A stretch of DNA of 64,000 bases from Bartonella bacilliformis Ver097 (GCF_000709795.1 NZ_KL503803.1:124001-188000), one strand, 5' to 3'. Shown: positions 8,241-21,630, counted from the stretch's first letter. Translations and numbers: made by a program. The notes: generated from the sequence alone by a model not told the origin.

Positions 8241-10562
8241 CTAATTTTGTTTAATCGGTATTGTGATGGTTACAGTTGTGCCGTTCTCTTCTTCAGAGGC
8301 GATTTCAAGTTTTCCTTTGTGTAATTCTAGTAAAGAACGGGAGATAGCTAAGCCAAGGCCTGAGCCAGTATGGGTTTTGGTAAATTGATTTTCAACTTGT
8401 TCAAATGGTTTTCCAAGTTTTTTAATAGCTGATTGAGGAATACCAACTCCTGTATCTTTAATTTTAAAAATAAGATCATTTTTTTTCTGGAAAGCGCAGA
8501 TATCAATACTACCGCCAGAGGGTGTGAATTTAACTGCATTAGAGATGAGATTAAGGAAAATTTGTCTCATTGCGCGGCAATCAAGTTCTGCGTGGAGTTT
8601 TGGTGCGATATTGGCTGTAATGGAAATCTTTTTTTCTTGTGCTTGTGGTGTCAGTGTACGAATTGCTTCACTAATGATGGGTTCAAGATCAACATTTTTA
8701 CAATCAAGGGTAAATCTTCCTGCTTCGATTTTTGACATATCAAGGATATCATTAATGAGCGTTAGAAGATGAGTTCCTGAGTTATGAATATCACGCATAT
8801 ATTCTTCATAGCGTTGTGAGCCGAGAGGACCAAAAGTGGATTGTAACATAATATCTGAAAAACCAAGAATGGCATTAAGTGGAGTGCGCAATTCATGGGA
8901 TATATTAGCTAAAAATTCTGATTTGGCTTTATTAGCACTTTCGGCTCGCTCTTTTTCTGCTTGCAGGCTTTTATTGAGTTTTTCAACTTCTGTTGCACGT
9001 TGCTGGGCATTTCCTCGTGCACGTTTGAGTTCTTGAATAAAAGAAAAAAGTCGTCTTTCGCTATCTTCAAATTTTTCTTGTTGTTGTTTAAGCTCGGAAA
9101 TATCCGTCCCAATGCACACAAGCCCTCCATCTTGGGTGCGTCGTTCATTAATTTTAAGCCAGAAACCATCTGCTGTTTGTCGAATACTGGTCAAATTACC
9201 AGTACCATCATCTTCTTTGAGAAAATATTCACTAATAGCAGGGCGAGCCATAGCTGTGACAGTTGCACGTTGAATACCTGATTGTAGCATTTGTTTAGGA
9301 ATAGCTGCATATTCGCAAAATTTACTATTAGACATGACCAGACGCCCCTCTGAATCCCACAGGACAAAAGATTCTGAAATATTTTCAATAGCATCACGGA
9401 TACGAAGGTCAGCTTGTGCTGTTTGTTCAACAAATTGATGTTGTTCGCTAATATCGAAGGAAATACCAACTAAGTGAGGCTCTTCTTCTTCAGTAACTTC
9501 AGCACGAATACGCATCCATACATGATGACCATCGGCATGACGCATAGGGACGTTGATATCGATATGTTTTTTTTCACCACTCATTAATTCTTGAGCAAGA
9601 TCAAAAAAATTAATATCGGTTGAATTGATAATGGCAGTGATTTGAGAAATTGATAGCAGGGAATCTTGAGGCACATAACCAAGCATTTCATACATGGCAC
9701 GAGACCAATAAATACGTCCACTTGCCATGTTCCAATCCCACAGTCCACAGCGTCCACGCATCATTGCCATATCAATGCGGTTTTGAATTTTTTCTGAAAT
9801 CAAATCTGTATTGCGTGCTCGTGTAACTTGAGTGTAGTAAGCATAGAGAAGCGCTAGAATAATACCAGCAGTTCCTATGAATAGAATTAGGTTTAATGAA
9901 AAGACTTTATGCCATTCCATATAGATATGTTGTGTTTTTTCACTGATGAATACGCCATATTGGCCGTTTTCTGTTTCATGAAATGACGCCAAGACAGGTT
10001 CTTCCCCTATCATAATTTGCATTGCACCAGTATATTTTCCAAGAGTCCATAAAGCAGTGCTTTGAGGGATAAAATCTTGTAAAGGTTTTCCTAAAGTTAT
10101 ATCTGAATTTGATGAGGCTAAAACATTTCTATTTTGGTCTATAATGGTGATCATAGTGTTGGTATTGGTGAGGCCTTCATTTTGAAAATTTATCAAAATA
10201 TTTTGCAAATGATTATGAGAAAGAATAGCATTCTTTTCTTTCTTCGTAGCAGAAAGTAAATCACGATCAATTATATTTATGATATGAGTGGTTAGAAGAG
10301 TAATTTTAGAGCGCGTATCTTTATCAATAGCATTATGCCAATCATAAATTAACACGAAGCGGATCACTGCTAATACAATCAGAAACGTGATAATAATGAA
10401 CGGAATAAAACGTCGCAGCCAAGGCTCAATAAATAGCAGTCTTTTATAATTTGAATCAGAAAGCTGATTAATATGTGCTGTTCGCGTCTTACGACTTTGA
10501 ACACTCGATTTTGAATCGGAGTGCGTTTTCGTGGGCGCGTTATACACGTCCAATTTCGCCAT
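8241..10562 (-). CDS. PAS-domain sensor histidine kinase (PleC/PdhS-like)
   Basis: This is a 773-residue membrane kinase. It has a membrane segment at about 51–73, a periplasmic sensor region of ~145 residues, a second membrane segment near 222–244, two PAS domains (about 262–375 and 388–495), a coiled coil (~495–545), the phospho-acceptor His556 in NISHELRTPLNAI, and an ATPase domain with N box NLISNAVKF, G1 DTGVGIP and G2 GSGLGLAIS. The domain order and the SANKAKSEFLANISHELRTPLN block resemble the alphaproteobacterial PleC/DivJ/PdhS cell-cycle kinases. No partner regulator gene is adjacent, as is usual for that group. It could instead be another PAS hybrid kinase; no receiver domain is present. 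Confidence 0.8.
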   Translation of the reverse strand: MAKLDVYNAPTKTHSDSKSSVQSRKTRTAHINQLSDSNYKRLLFIEPWLRRFIPFIIITFLIVLAVIRFVLIYDWHNAIDKDTRSKITLLTTHIINIIDRDLLSATKKEKNAILSHNHLQNILINFQNEGLTNTNTMITIIDQNRNVLASSNSDITLGKPLQDFIPQSTALWTLGKYTGAMQIMIGEEPVLASFHETENGQYGVFISEKTQHIYMEWHKVFSLNLILFIGTAGIILALLYAYYTQVTRARNTDLISEKIQNRIDMAMMRGRCGLWDWNMASGRIYWSRAMYEMLGYVPQDSLLSISQITAIINSTDINFFDLAQELMSGEKKHIDINVPMRHADGHHVWMRIRAEVTEEEEPHLVGISFDISEQHQFVEQTAQADLRIRDAIENISESFVLWDSEGRLVMSNSKFCEYAAIPKQMLQSGIQRATVTAMARPAISEYFLKEDDGTGNLTSIRQTADGFWLKINERRTQDGGLVCIGTDISELKQQQEKFEDSERRLFSFIQELKRARGNAQQRATEVEKLNKSLQAEKERAESANKAKSEFLANISHELRTPLNAILGFSDIMLQSTFGPLGSQRYEEYMRDIHNSGTHLLTLINDILDMSKIEAGRFTLDCKNVDLEPIISEAIRTLTPQAQEKKISITANIAPKLHAELDCRAMRQIFLNLISNAVKFTPSGGSIDICAFQKKNDLIFKIKDTGVGIPQSAIKKLGKPFEQVENQFTKTHTGSGLGLAISRSLLELHKGKLEIASEEENGTTVTITIPIKQN

Positions 10563-10634
10563 TTCTGGTTCCTTTGATCATGAACAATATGATTGAATAA
10601 CCATTGCGGTACTCATAACAACCCAATAAGCACA

Positions 10635-10775
10635 GTGAATCAAAACAGGAGTCTTCTGTCTAGTCTTTTTTTAGAAAATTTTAAAAAAGAAATTTTCTCT
10701 TCTGATTATAAATTACGAGCTCTTATAAAACGTTTAAATACAGCCTATAAACAGATAGAAAAGATCTGTTTATAG
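10635..10775 (+). CDS. Possible small protein of 46 residues ending inside a terminator
   Basis: A short reading frame from a GTG at 10635 encodes a Lys/Leu-rich peptide; the frame is open upstream to a TTG at 10593. No recognisable domain is present and the ribosome-binding site is weak. The main reason to list it is the strong plus-strand terminator whose stem contains its stop codon, which implies that something here is transcribed on this strand. It could equally be an untranslated small RNA. Confidence 0.2.
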   Translation: MNQNRSLLSSLFLENFKKEIFSSDYKLRALIKRLNTAYKQIEKICL

Positions 10776-10785
10776 GATTTTTATT
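10744..10785 (+). terminator. Strong rho-independent terminator on the plus strand
   Basis: A perfect 13-bp stem (CCTATAAACAGAT at 10744–10756 with ATCTGTTTATAGG at 10764–10776) closes a 7-nt loop and is followed by ATTTTTATT. On the minus strand no T-run follows, so it terminates plus-strand RNA. The only plus-strand candidate upstream is the short unit at about 10590–10775, since both flanking genes are on the minus strand. Confidence 0.7.
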
Positions 10786-10839
10786 ATTAGATAGCTCTTT
10801 TTTGTAATAAAATTATAATATATTGATTATAAATGTTTT

Positions 10840-13467
10840 TTAAGTGAGTATGCGATTGATAATATCTGCTACATCGCTTGATAATTTAGGTGCTGCTGCG
10901 ATTGTTTTTAATGCTATTTCAAGTTTTTGCTGCCGAATGGGTTCCCATTGTTGCCAAGAGCGCATAATTGTTAACAACCGAGAAGCAAGTTGTGGATTTT
11001 TGTTGTCAATTTCTAGAATAAGTTGGCACAGGAAATGATAAGATGCACCGTCTATTCTATGAAAACCTGTTTGATTTTCAGTAGCAAAGGTACCAATTAA
11101 GGCACGAACTCGATTGGGATTGTCCTGTGAAAATAGTGGATGCTTCATGAGTTTTTGAACATGATCGAGAGTTGACGTTCCTGCAACTATCGCTTGGATA
11201 GAGAACCACTTATCCATGACTAAGGGGTTGTGCTTATATCGGGTTTCAAAATCATTTAAAGCATTTTTTGTTTGTTTGCTCTTGTTAAAGCGCTGTACTA
11301 AAATATTTAGGCTCGCTATGCGATCAGTCATATTATCAGACATTTCATATTGTGTAATAGCGTGATCCGGTTTGTTTTCTGCAAGAGAGAGATAATCTAA
11401 TATAATGTTACGTAGTGCTCGTTTTCCGGTTTGCACAGTGTTTGGTGAATAAGGCTCTTTTATCTGCATCTGTGCATAAATTGTTGCGAAGAGTTCTTGA
11501 TGAGTGTGTGCGATTGAAGCTAAAAATTGATTACGCACATCATAAATGCGATCTGGATCGATATTGTTAGTGAGTGTGTGCGCAAGTTCAATTTCGCTCG
11601 GTAAACTTAAGCACAATGCGCGAAACTCAGGTTCAAGATTTTCATCTTTGACAATGGTTGCTATCAATGTAAGCAGCTTAGAGGGCATGGCTATCTTTTC
11701 GAGCGTTTTATCCTTAATTGCTTGAATAAGAGTTTGAGTCATTAGATAATTAAGTGATTGCCAACGATTGATTTGATTGCTATCGTTTTGAGCAAGAAAG
11801 ATGAGTTCACTTTCATTGAATGGTATATGTAAAGTAATAGGAGCAGAAAAATTTCGAAGCAGTGATAAAATAGGTTTTTCACTCAGTCCTCTGAATGTGA
11901 AAGTCTGACTTTCCTGAGAGAGCATCATAACATCTGATTGAATATTTTTATCAGCTTCATAAGTTAGTGGTTTTCCATTATGTCCCAATAAGCCAAAAGC
12001 AATAGGGATAAGCATGGGACTTTTTTTGTTTTGTTGCGGTGTTGTTGGAATATATTGTTTCGCATGAATTGTTAAAACACCCTCATTATAATAGCTATCA
12101 ATTTCTACATTGGGTGTTGCCGCTTGTTCATACCACAGCATAAATTGTGAAAAATCTTGGTCAGAGATTTCAGCAAAACAGGAGATAAAATCCTCAATAG
12201 TACAAGCTTGTCCATCATGTCGTTGAAAATAAAGATCCATACCTTTACGGAAAAGAGTTGAGCCTAAGATAGTGTGCACCATACGGACTACTTCTGCCCC
12301 TTTTTCATAGACGGTTGTAGTATAAAAATTGTTGATTTCACTATATTGACGAGGGCGCACAGGATGAGCTAGTGGGCTAGAATCCTCAGGAAATTGAGTA
12401 GTTTTCAACATTTTTATATTTTCAATTCGTTGTAAGCTGCGTACATTTTGATCAGAAGAAAATTCCTGATCCCGGTAAACCGTTAATCCTTCTTTTAAAC
12501 AAAGTTGAAACCAATCCCGGCAAGTTATACGATTGCCAGTCCAATTGTGGAAATATTCGTGTGCGATGATGCGTTCAATATTTTTATAATCTCGATCAGT
12601 TGCTGTTTCAGGATCTGCAAGAATGTATTTGTCGTTAAAAATATTCAGGCCTTTATTTTCCATTGCTCCCATATTGAAGTCTGAAACGGCAACAATATTG
12701 AAAACATCAAGATCATATTCGCGTCCAAAACATTCCTCATCCCAACGCATAGAACGTTTGAGTGCATCCATTGCATACATTGCGTATTCAGCTTTTCCTT
12801 TTTCTACATAAATCCCAAGTTTGACATGTCGTCCAGATGCGGTGGTGAAATAATCTGTTAACTGGTCAAGATTTCCACCAACTAAAGCAAAGAGATAAGA
12901 CGGTTTTGGATAAGGATCTGTCCAAACAGCAAAGTGGCGATTATTATTCAAAGTTCCTGTTTCAACAAGATTGCCATTAGAGAGCAAGATAGGGGCTATC
13001 TGAGAATCTGCTTCAATTTTTACTGTGTAGGTAGAAAGAACATCTGGGCGATCATAAAAATAAGTAATGCGACGAAAACCCTCTGCTTCGCATTGTGTGC
13101 AGTAAACCCCATTGGAAAGATAAAGTCCCATGAGTTGACTGTTTTGTGCAGGATTAATTTCTGTTATCAATTCCAATGTAAAAGGGGCTGCTGGTGGGCT
13201 TGTAATTTCTAGATATGATGGGGTGCTTTTATAAGCATTTTCAGCTAATTTTTTACCATTGAGGACAATGGAAATTAGAGTAAGTTCATCACCAGAAAGT
13301 ATCAGAGGTGTGAATTCTTTTGTATCGTTACGAGGTTCAATGAATAATGTTGCTGTAACACACGTTTTTGTGGGTTCTAGACAGAAGTTAAGCTGTGTTT
13401 TGGCTATAGCGTAGGGTGTTGGTTGGTAATCTTCTAAACAATAAATGGGCATTACTGGTTGTTTCAT
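10840..13467 (-). CDS. pepN: Aminopeptidase N (M1 zinc metallopeptidase)
   Basis: PepN is a cytosolic aminopeptidase that removes N-terminal residues from peptides during protein turnover. The ATG at 13467 gives 875 residues, the usual PepN length, and has an AGGA ribosome-binding site about 10 bases upstream; an in-frame start 66 bases further upstream lacks support. M1 signatures are clear: GAMENKG (about 267–273), the zinc site HEYFHNWTGNR with its two His and catalytic Glu (about 303–313), and the third ligand Glu in CLKEGLTVY. The long C-terminal helical domain is complete. It lies 76 bp downstream of the UDG gene on the same strand. Confidence 0.96.
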   Translation of the reverse strand: MKQPVMPIYCLEDYQPTPYAIAKTQLNFCLEPTKTCVTATLFIEPRNDTKEFTPLILSGDELTLISIVLNGKKLAENAYKSTPSYLEITSPPAAPFTLELITEINPAQNSQLMGLYLSNGVYCTQCEAEGFRRITYFYDRPDVLSTYTVKIEADSQIAPILLSNGNLVETGTLNNNRHFAVWTDPYPKPSYLFALVGGNLDQLTDYFTTASGRHVKLGIYVEKGKAEYAMYAMDALKRSMRWDEECFGREYDLDVFNIVAVSDFNMGAMENKGLNIFNDKYILADPETATDRDYKNIERIIAHEYFHNWTGNRITCRDWFQLCLKEGLTVYRDQEFSSDQNVRSLQRIENIKMLKTTQFPEDSSPLAHPVRPRQYSEINNFYTTTVYEKGAEVVRMVHTILGSTLFRKGMDLYFQRHDGQACTIEDFISCFAEISDQDFSQFMLWYEQAATPNVEIDSYYNEGVLTIHAKQYIPTTPQQNKKSPMLIPIAFGLLGHNGKPLTYEADKNIQSDVMMLSQESQTFTFRGLSEKPILSLLRNFSAPITLHIPFNESELIFLAQNDSNQINRWQSLNYLMTQTLIQAIKDKTLEKIAMPSKLLTLIATIVKDENLEPEFRALCLSLPSEIELAHTLTNNIDPDRIYDVRNQFLASIAHTHQELFATIYAQMQIKEPYSPNTVQTGKRALRNIILDYLSLAENKPDHAITQYEMSDNMTDRIASLNILVQRFNKSKQTKNALNDFETRYKHNPLVMDKWFSIQAIVAGTSTLDHVQKLMKHPLFSQDNPNRVRALIGTFATENQTGFHRIDGASYHFLCQLILEIDNKNPQLASRLLTIMRSWQQWEPIRQQKLEIALKTIAAAPKLSSDVADIINRILT

Positions 13468-13543
13468 AGATTTTTTCCTGGTGATATTTTGATAGCAAAG
13501 ATTGAAACAGTGTTGATGTTTTGAAAAAAGCAAGATCTAGGAA

Positions 13544-14371
13544 TTACGAAAGGTTATTTAAACGATTTTTAACTTCTAGAAAGTCTACCCATGTGAGTTT
13601 TTTTTGACTAGGGGTTCGTAAAAGATAGGCAGGATGAAAAGTTGGCATGACCGGTATTTTAGCTTTATCTTTTGTTTCATAGGTAAGCCATTTCCCCCTT
13701 ATGCGGACAATTCCGCTTTGAGTTCCAGTAAAAAATTGTACAGCAGTCCCTCCCAGAGCTACCAGGATACGAGGGTTAGCGAGTTGAATTTGACGTTCAA
13801 TAAAGGGGCGGCATAATGCTATTTCTCTTGCTGTTGGTGTGCGATTGCCTGGTGGACGCCAAGGAACAGTGTTAGCTATGTAAACATTTTCTCTTGTTAG
13901 ACCAATAGATGCCAGTATTTTGTTAAGTAATATGCCTGCTTTTCCTACGAATGGAATTCCTTGTATATCTTCTTCTCGTCCTGGTGCTTCTCCTATAAGC
14001 ATGATTGGGCTTCCTGCTGTCCCATCTGAAAAACAGGTATTTTTAGCTGTCATTTTTAATGAACAACCATCAAAAGCGAAAAGAGCAGATTTTAATTCGT
14101 CAAGAGTTTTAGCATTTTTTGCTATTTCGATGGCTGAAAGCGCGTGTTGCGTTGTATCGGGATGATGAAGTAGAGGGGTATTGAGTTTTATAGTTTGTGG
14201 TGTTCGTTGATGAGAAGGGATGTGACATGTCTGTTTTAATTTCTGTTCTGAAGAAGGAGCTTGATTAAAGCGGTTAATGGGTTCATCCGCAAGCGCGGCA
14301 TCTGCACCACTTTCTTTATAAAAGCTTAGCAATTCTTCATACGAGATTGGACATTGCGTTTGTTGTGACAT
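13544..14371 (-). CDS. Uracil-DNA glycosylase, family 4-like
   Basis: This enzyme excises uracil from DNA. The 275-residue protein has a variable N-terminal region of about 95 residues, then the superfamily motifs GEAPGREED (active-site loop), FVGKAGILL, and TFHPAYLLR (substrate-binding His loop). Cysteines expected to hold a 4Fe-4S cluster in family 4 are only partly kept: the first pair reads C-x-x-K instead of C-x-x-C, with a later Cys in AKNTC, while LCRPF is present. This longer variant occurs in many Alphaproteobacteria. The minus-strand neighbour downstream is pepN. Catalytic family is firm; iron-sulfur status is open. Confidence 0.88.
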   Translation of the reverse strand: MSQQTQCPISYEELLSFYKESGADAALADEPINRFNQAPSSEQKLKQTCHIPSHQRTPQTIKLNTPLLHHPDTTQHALSAIEIAKNAKTLDELKSALFAFDGCSLKMTAKNTCFSDGTAGSPIMLIGEAPGREEDIQGIPFVGKAGILLNKILASIGLTRENVYIANTVPWRPPGNRTPTAREIALCRPFIERQIQLANPRILVALGGTAVQFFTGTQSGIVRIRGKWLTYETKDKAKIPVMPTFHPAYLLRTPSQKKLTWVDFLEVKNRLNNLS

Positions 14372-14579
14372 TTCACTTTTTTATTCATAGTTGACTGATT
14401 AATGAATAAACCAAGCAAAATTATTCTTCAAGCTTTATGATGAGCTTATTGTTTGTAAAGATTTAAAATATTGAGATGATAGTAAGATGAAAATAGATGA
14501 TTTCTATTGCACTATAATGGGAAGTAAATTGCGAGAAATATAGCGAGAAATCTTATGAGAAAATAAGAGCTATTAAGTT

Positions 14580-15338
14580 TTAATGATCTTTTTGGCAATG
14601 AGTTAAAAGAAGTGTGTGAATATACGCTTTTGCATTTTTGACAGCGTCAGTCATAGTTTCATTAAGTGCTAAGTGCGTAGCAATAGCGCTTGAAAGAAGG
14701 CAACCTGTACCCCGCATTGTTCCTTTTAAACGTGGAGCGGAAATATTGATAACTTCAGTTTGGCTAATTAAGCTATCTGTTGCAAATGGACCATCAGCAT
14801 GCCCGCCTTTAACCAATATATAACGCGGACCCAGCGAAAGGAGTTTTTTTGCTTGTTGTATTGCCTCTTGATGATTAGAGGCCAATGGACTTTGGCTAAG
14901 AAGAGCTAATTCTTTCATATTTGGTGTTAAAATATCAATATGAGGAAGTAGTTTATTATTCATAATTTCTATAATTTTTTCTGTTGTGAGTTTTCCTTTT
15001 GATGAGGCGACAAAAACAGGGTCAAGAACAACAGGAATATGGTTGTAATTTTTTAGTATATTACAGATCTCTGCTATAATTTCCTGAGTGCCTGTCATAC
15101 CAATTTTGATTGCACTTATTGGGGTAGCTTCTAAGGCTACTTGCATTTGTGCGGCAACGAATTTTCCTTTCATGGGGACAATTTCAGCAACGTGGTTATT
15201 ATTTTGCACATTAACAGAGGTAATCGCTAAACTTGCTCTTATTTGAAAGTGTGCAGTCGTTTCTATATCACGAACAATACCAGCACCACCTGTTGGGTCG
15301 GTACCTGCAACAACAAGAATAGAAGGTATCAACGCCAT
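14580..15338 (-). CDS. thiD: Hydroxymethylpyrimidine/phosphomethylpyrimidine kinase ThiD
   Basis: ThiD phosphorylates HMP and HMP-P to HMP-PP, one of the two halves joined to make thiamine phosphate. The ribokinase-fold protein shows the N-terminal substrate motif VAGTDPTGGAGI, ILTPNMKE in the middle, VKGGHADG and the C-terminal anion-hole motif GTMRGTGC. I chose the ATG at 15338 (252 residues) because it matches the family start; a GTG at 15359 would add seven residues. It overlaps thiE by about 10 bases and is the last gene of the thiamine operon. Confidence 0.94.
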   Translation of the reverse strand: MALIPSILVVAGTDPTGGAGIVRDIETTAHFQIRASLAITSVNVQNNNHVAEIVPMKGKFVAAQMQVALEATPISAIKIGMTGTQEIIAEICNILKNYNHIPVVLDPVFVASSKGKLTTEKIIEIMNNKLLPHIDILTPNMKELALLSQSPLASNHQEAIQQAKKLLSLGPRYILVKGGHADGPFATDSLISQTEVINISAPRLKGTMRGTGCLLSSAIATHLALNETMTDAVKNAKAYIHTLLLTHCQKDH

Positions 15339-15934
15339 TTTTGGGTCACTTTTATCCACTGTTGGACACGTTCTTTAGGTTTTTTATGTAAAATAATATC
15401 AGTGATAGCAGCGGCACTATTAGCCCCTGCTTGCAAAACATTGGTAGCGCGTTCTGGTGTTAAACCACCAATGCCAACGAGAGGTAAGGGGCCAATCAGT
15501 TTTTTCCATTGTTTGATTTTTTCTAGTCCTTGTGGGGCCCACTTCATTTTTTTCAAGATTGTTGGGTAAATAGGGCCAAGTGCAATATATTCAGGGCAAA
15601 AAGATAGAGCGATATCCAATTCATATTCATCGTGGGTGCTAAGACCAAATTTTATACCATTTTTACGGATTATAGGAATATCAGCATTGCTTAAGTCTTC
15701 CTGTCCGAGATGAATAAAATCGCATTTTTCATCAATGGCTATTTCCCAATAATCATTAACGATGAATTGTGTTTCAAATTGATCACATATATTTTTTGCT
15801 CGTTTTATATGGTGTCTTATGAGTTCTGTATCTTTATTTTTTATACGTAATTGCACAAGCTTTATCCCAAGGGGGACGTAACGTTCGATCCAGTCAGCAT
15901 TGTCAACAATGAGATAAAATGGATCGAGTTTCAT
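15329..15934 (-). CDS. thiE: Thiamine phosphate synthase ThiE
   Basis: ThiE couples HMP-PP with thiazole phosphate to give thiamine phosphate. The 201-residue TIM barrel carries VQLRIKN near the start, [10 protein letters not shown], the pyrophosphate motif [15 protein letters not shown] and the phosphate-binding loops VGIGGLT and SAAAITDI. It overlaps thiG by four bases and thiD by about ten. The sequence is rather diverged (for example SAAAIT where many have GVAVVS) but no core motif is missing. Confidence 0.92.
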   Translation of the reverse strand: MKLDPFYLIVDNADWIERYVPLGIKLVQLRIKNKDTELIRHHIKRAKNICDQFETQFIVNDYWEIAIDEKCDFIHLGQEDLSNADIPIIRKNGIKFGLSTHDEYELDIALSFCPEYIALGPIYPTILKKMKWAPQGLEKIKQWKKLIGPLPLVGIGGLTPERATNVLQAGANSAAAITDIILHKKPKERVQQWIKVTQKWR

Positions 15935-16704
15935 GAAAATACTGCTTTCCCAATAATGGGTGTTGAAGGCACAGCTACATCGCGTGCTTCTAGTATACCT
16001 GCTTTATAGGCCATATAGCCCGCGTTAACAGCTTTAGAAAATGCTTCAGCCATCAAGACAGGATCACCTGCTTTAGCGACAGCGGTGTTGAGTAAAACTG
16101 CATCATAACCAAGTTCCATAGCAATGGTAGCATGTGATGGGCGCCCAATGCCTGCATCAATAACAAGAGTAAGATCAGGAAGATAAGCTCGGATAGAGCG
16201 TAATCCATCTATATCACGAGGGCCTTTGGCAGACCCAATAGGAGCATACCAAGGCATAATAACTCGACAACCAACTTCGAGGAGTTTTTCGGCAACGATG
16301 AGATCATCTGTTGTGTAGGCAAAAATTTGAAATCCCTCATTATTTAGAATTTGTGCTGCTTCAACTAAGGCAAAAATATTTGGTTGTAATGTATCCGGGT
16401 TACCAATAACTTCGAGTTTAATCCAAGGTGTTTTAAATAGATCTCGTGCTAATTGTGCTGTCGTAACAGCTTCTTTAATTGTGTAACAACCAGCGGTATT
16501 GGGTAGTATTGTGACGTTAAGTTCCTTGAGAAATTTCCAAAATTGTCCACTATGTTTTCCACCCGCAGTTTCTCGACGTAATGAAACTGTTACAATTTCT
16601 GTGCCAGATTTATGAATAGCCTTACGCAGGATTTCTGGTGAGGGATATTGAGCTGTACCTAATAGAAGGTGAGATGAGAATTCATGGCCATAAAAATTCA
16701 ACAT
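15931..16704 (-). CDS. thiG: Thiazole synthase ThiG
   Basis: ThiG builds the thiazole ring from 1-deoxyxylulose 5-phosphate, dehydroglycine (made here by ThiO) and sulfur carried on ThiS. The 257-residue TIM barrel has the conserved LLGTAQYPS and TVSLRR motifs, the active-site Lys in WIKLEVIG, and the phosphate loop [10 protein letters not shown]. It starts 4 bp after the thiS stop and overlaps thiE by four bases. Confidence 0.96.
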   Translation of the reverse strand: MLNFYGHEFSSHLLLGTAQYPSPEILRKAIHKSGTEIVTVSLRRETAGGKHSGQFWKFLKELNVTILPNTAGCYTIKEAVTTAQLARDLFKTPWIKLEVIGNPDTLQPNIFALVEAAQILNNEGFQIFAYTTDDLIVAEKLLEVGCRVIMPWYAPIGSAKGPRDIDGLRSIRAYLPDLTLVIDAGIGRPSHATIAMELGYDAVLLNTAVAKAGDPVLMAEAFSKAVNAGYMAYKAGILEARDVAVPSTPIIGKAVFS

Positions 16705-16708
16705 GGCT

Positions 16709-16906
16709 TCAACCTCCTTGCATTGGGCTTAGAATTTCAATTCTATCTCCTTCATGCAAAGCATATTGATCGCGTGCATCTGAAGAAACAACTTCAGAAT
16801 TGACAGCAGTTGCCAGCCAATTTCCCTTATAACCTAATTCTTCAAGGAGTAAATTTAAATAGGTGACGTCTGTTTGGATTATTTCATCATTGACAAATAT
16901 TTTCAT
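16709..16906 (-). CDS. thiS: Sulfur carrier protein ThiS
   Basis: ThiS is a ubiquitin-like sulfur carrier: its C-terminal Gly-Gly is adenylated and thiocarboxylated, then donates sulfur to ThiG. The 65-residue protein ends in SPMQGG, the diagnostic tail, and matches the family length. It lies between thiO and thiG with gaps of only 3–4 bp. The adenylating enzyme ThiF is not encoded in this operon and must lie elsewhere or be replaced by a MoeB-like protein. Confidence 0.95.
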   Translation of the reverse strand: MKIFVNDEIIQTDVTYLNLLLEELGYKGNWLATAVNSEVVSSDARDQYALHEGDRIEILSPMQGG

Positions 16907-16909
16907 ATT

Positions 16910-20354
<3,445 letters not shown>

Positions 20355-20384
20355 AAAAACTGGCAATATAAACTGCCAGTTTTT
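20355..20384 (-). terminator. Rho-independent terminator of the porin gene
   Basis: A perfect CTGGCA/TGCCAG stem (20360–20365 and 20374–20379) is extended by A5/T5 on either side around an 8-nt loop. Because A and T tracts flank both arms it can act in both directions. It begins about 22 bp after the porin stop on the minus strand. Confidence 0.85.
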
Positions 20385-20406
20385 GAAAAAATCTCTTCTG
20401 AAAGTA

Positions 20407-21630
20407 TTAAAATGAACGCTGAAGGCGTATCATAGTTTGTACAGCGTCTTTTCCATTCAAAGCATGAGTATAATTTTTAGTAGAGTTTCGCTGTGCGCTG
20501 TCTTGCTGACTTTTGAAAGTACGGTTATCTTTCCACGCGATATAACTTACTTCAGGTGTAATAGTGAAACCTGGAACTAATGTGTACACAACATTAGCAG
20601 ATGCTGAAAAAGTTTTTACAGCGCTGTAAGAAATTTGAGCATTGAGTTTCGCTTTTGGAGCAATTTTGTAGGTTACTCCAGTCCATGCAGCCCATTTTCC
20701 ACCCCAGTTTGCATAGATTGTTGTGTTTTCTCGTGATAATACATTTTGCTCATCTGCTGTATAGTAATCAACATTAGTTTTATACCCGCCTGTTACCCAT
20801 ACATTCACGTCATCATTAACTTTAAAATCTAAACGCGTTTTACTGGCCCATTTTTTATAATGGGAATCGTAAGCAGTTATCGTTGAAACACTACCCCATC
20901 CTTGAAAAAATTGTACACCTAAAAGGATATGTGGAATATAGTCTTTTGTTTGTTTACTTGGAAGGTTAGCATCAGAGACAACAGAAACTTGGTCGCTTTT
21001 ATTAATATAATAGTATTTCTTATCAGGACCTATAGCAGGACCTGACGCATTGCCCAATTCAGCTCCGATAATAGCAGAAAACCCTGTGTTACTAGCGAAA
21101 GTGTAAGAAACAAAATTGGTGCGCACATCGCCTGCTGGTGCTATAAGATCATCATCTATGACTTCACCGTAACTGGTCCACGTACTAAAAATTGTATCAT
21201 CAAGACCTACACTAAAACCACCAAGTTCAATATAGGCAGCATTAAGTTTTCCACCAGCTTTGCTTTTTCCATTTTCCCAATCTGAGGTAAGTCTTGCATA
21301 AGAACGAAGTGTCCCTAACTCAGTTTCAGAAGCAGATTGCAAAATAAGAGCTAAACGTGAACTTACATCGTAAGTTTTTTTATGTTGATCTAAATCGGCA
21401 TTAATCTTTGCATCAACATCATGCCCTCCTTTAAAAGAGGCGCGAACATAACCCGATAATTTCATACATGTTTCTGTTCCAGGGATATAAAAATACCCTG
21501 CACTATATGCATCGCAAACACGAAGATATTTTATAAATTTTGGTTTTTCAATAATCTCTGAGGTTGCGTGTGCTCCAGAAATTCCTGTAACAGCTATCGT
21601 AGAGCATAAAAGCAAGGTTTTAATATTCAT
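20407..21630 (-). CDS. Outer-membrane porin (alphaproteobacterial Omp2b/Omp43 type)
   Basis: This is a 407-residue trimeric-porin homologue. A signal peptide ends after GAHA (residue 22). The mature N-terminus carries the family signature LRVCDAYSAGYFYIPGTETC followed by a SGYVR strand, with the conserved Cys pair. Alternating beta-strands run to a terminal Phe (RLQRSF), the usual outer-membrane assembly signal. In Bartonella related porins (Omp43) bind endothelial cells. The loops here differ a lot from what I recall of Omp43, so it may be a paralogue; I give no symbol. It is a single gene with its own terminator. Confidence 0.9.
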   Translation of the reverse strand: MNIKTLLLCSTIAVTGISGAHATSEIIEKPKFIKYLRVCDAYSAGYFYIPGTETCMKLSGYVRASFKGGHDVDAKINADLDQHKKTYDVSSRLALILQSASETELGTLRSYARLTSDWENGKSKAGGKLNAAYIELGGFSVGLDDTIFSTWTSYGEVIDDDLIAPAGDVRTNFVSYTFASNTGFSAIIGAELGNASGPAIGPDKKYYYINKSDQVSVVSDANLPSKQTKDYIPHILLGVQFFQGWGSVSTITAYDSHYKKWASKTRLDFKVNDDVNVWVTGGYKTNVDYYTADEQNVLSRENTTIYANWGGKWAAWTGVTYKIAPKAKLNAQISYSAVKTFSASANVVYTLVPGFTITPEVSYIAWKDNRTFKSQQDSAQRNSTKNYTHALNGKDAVQTMIRLQRSF

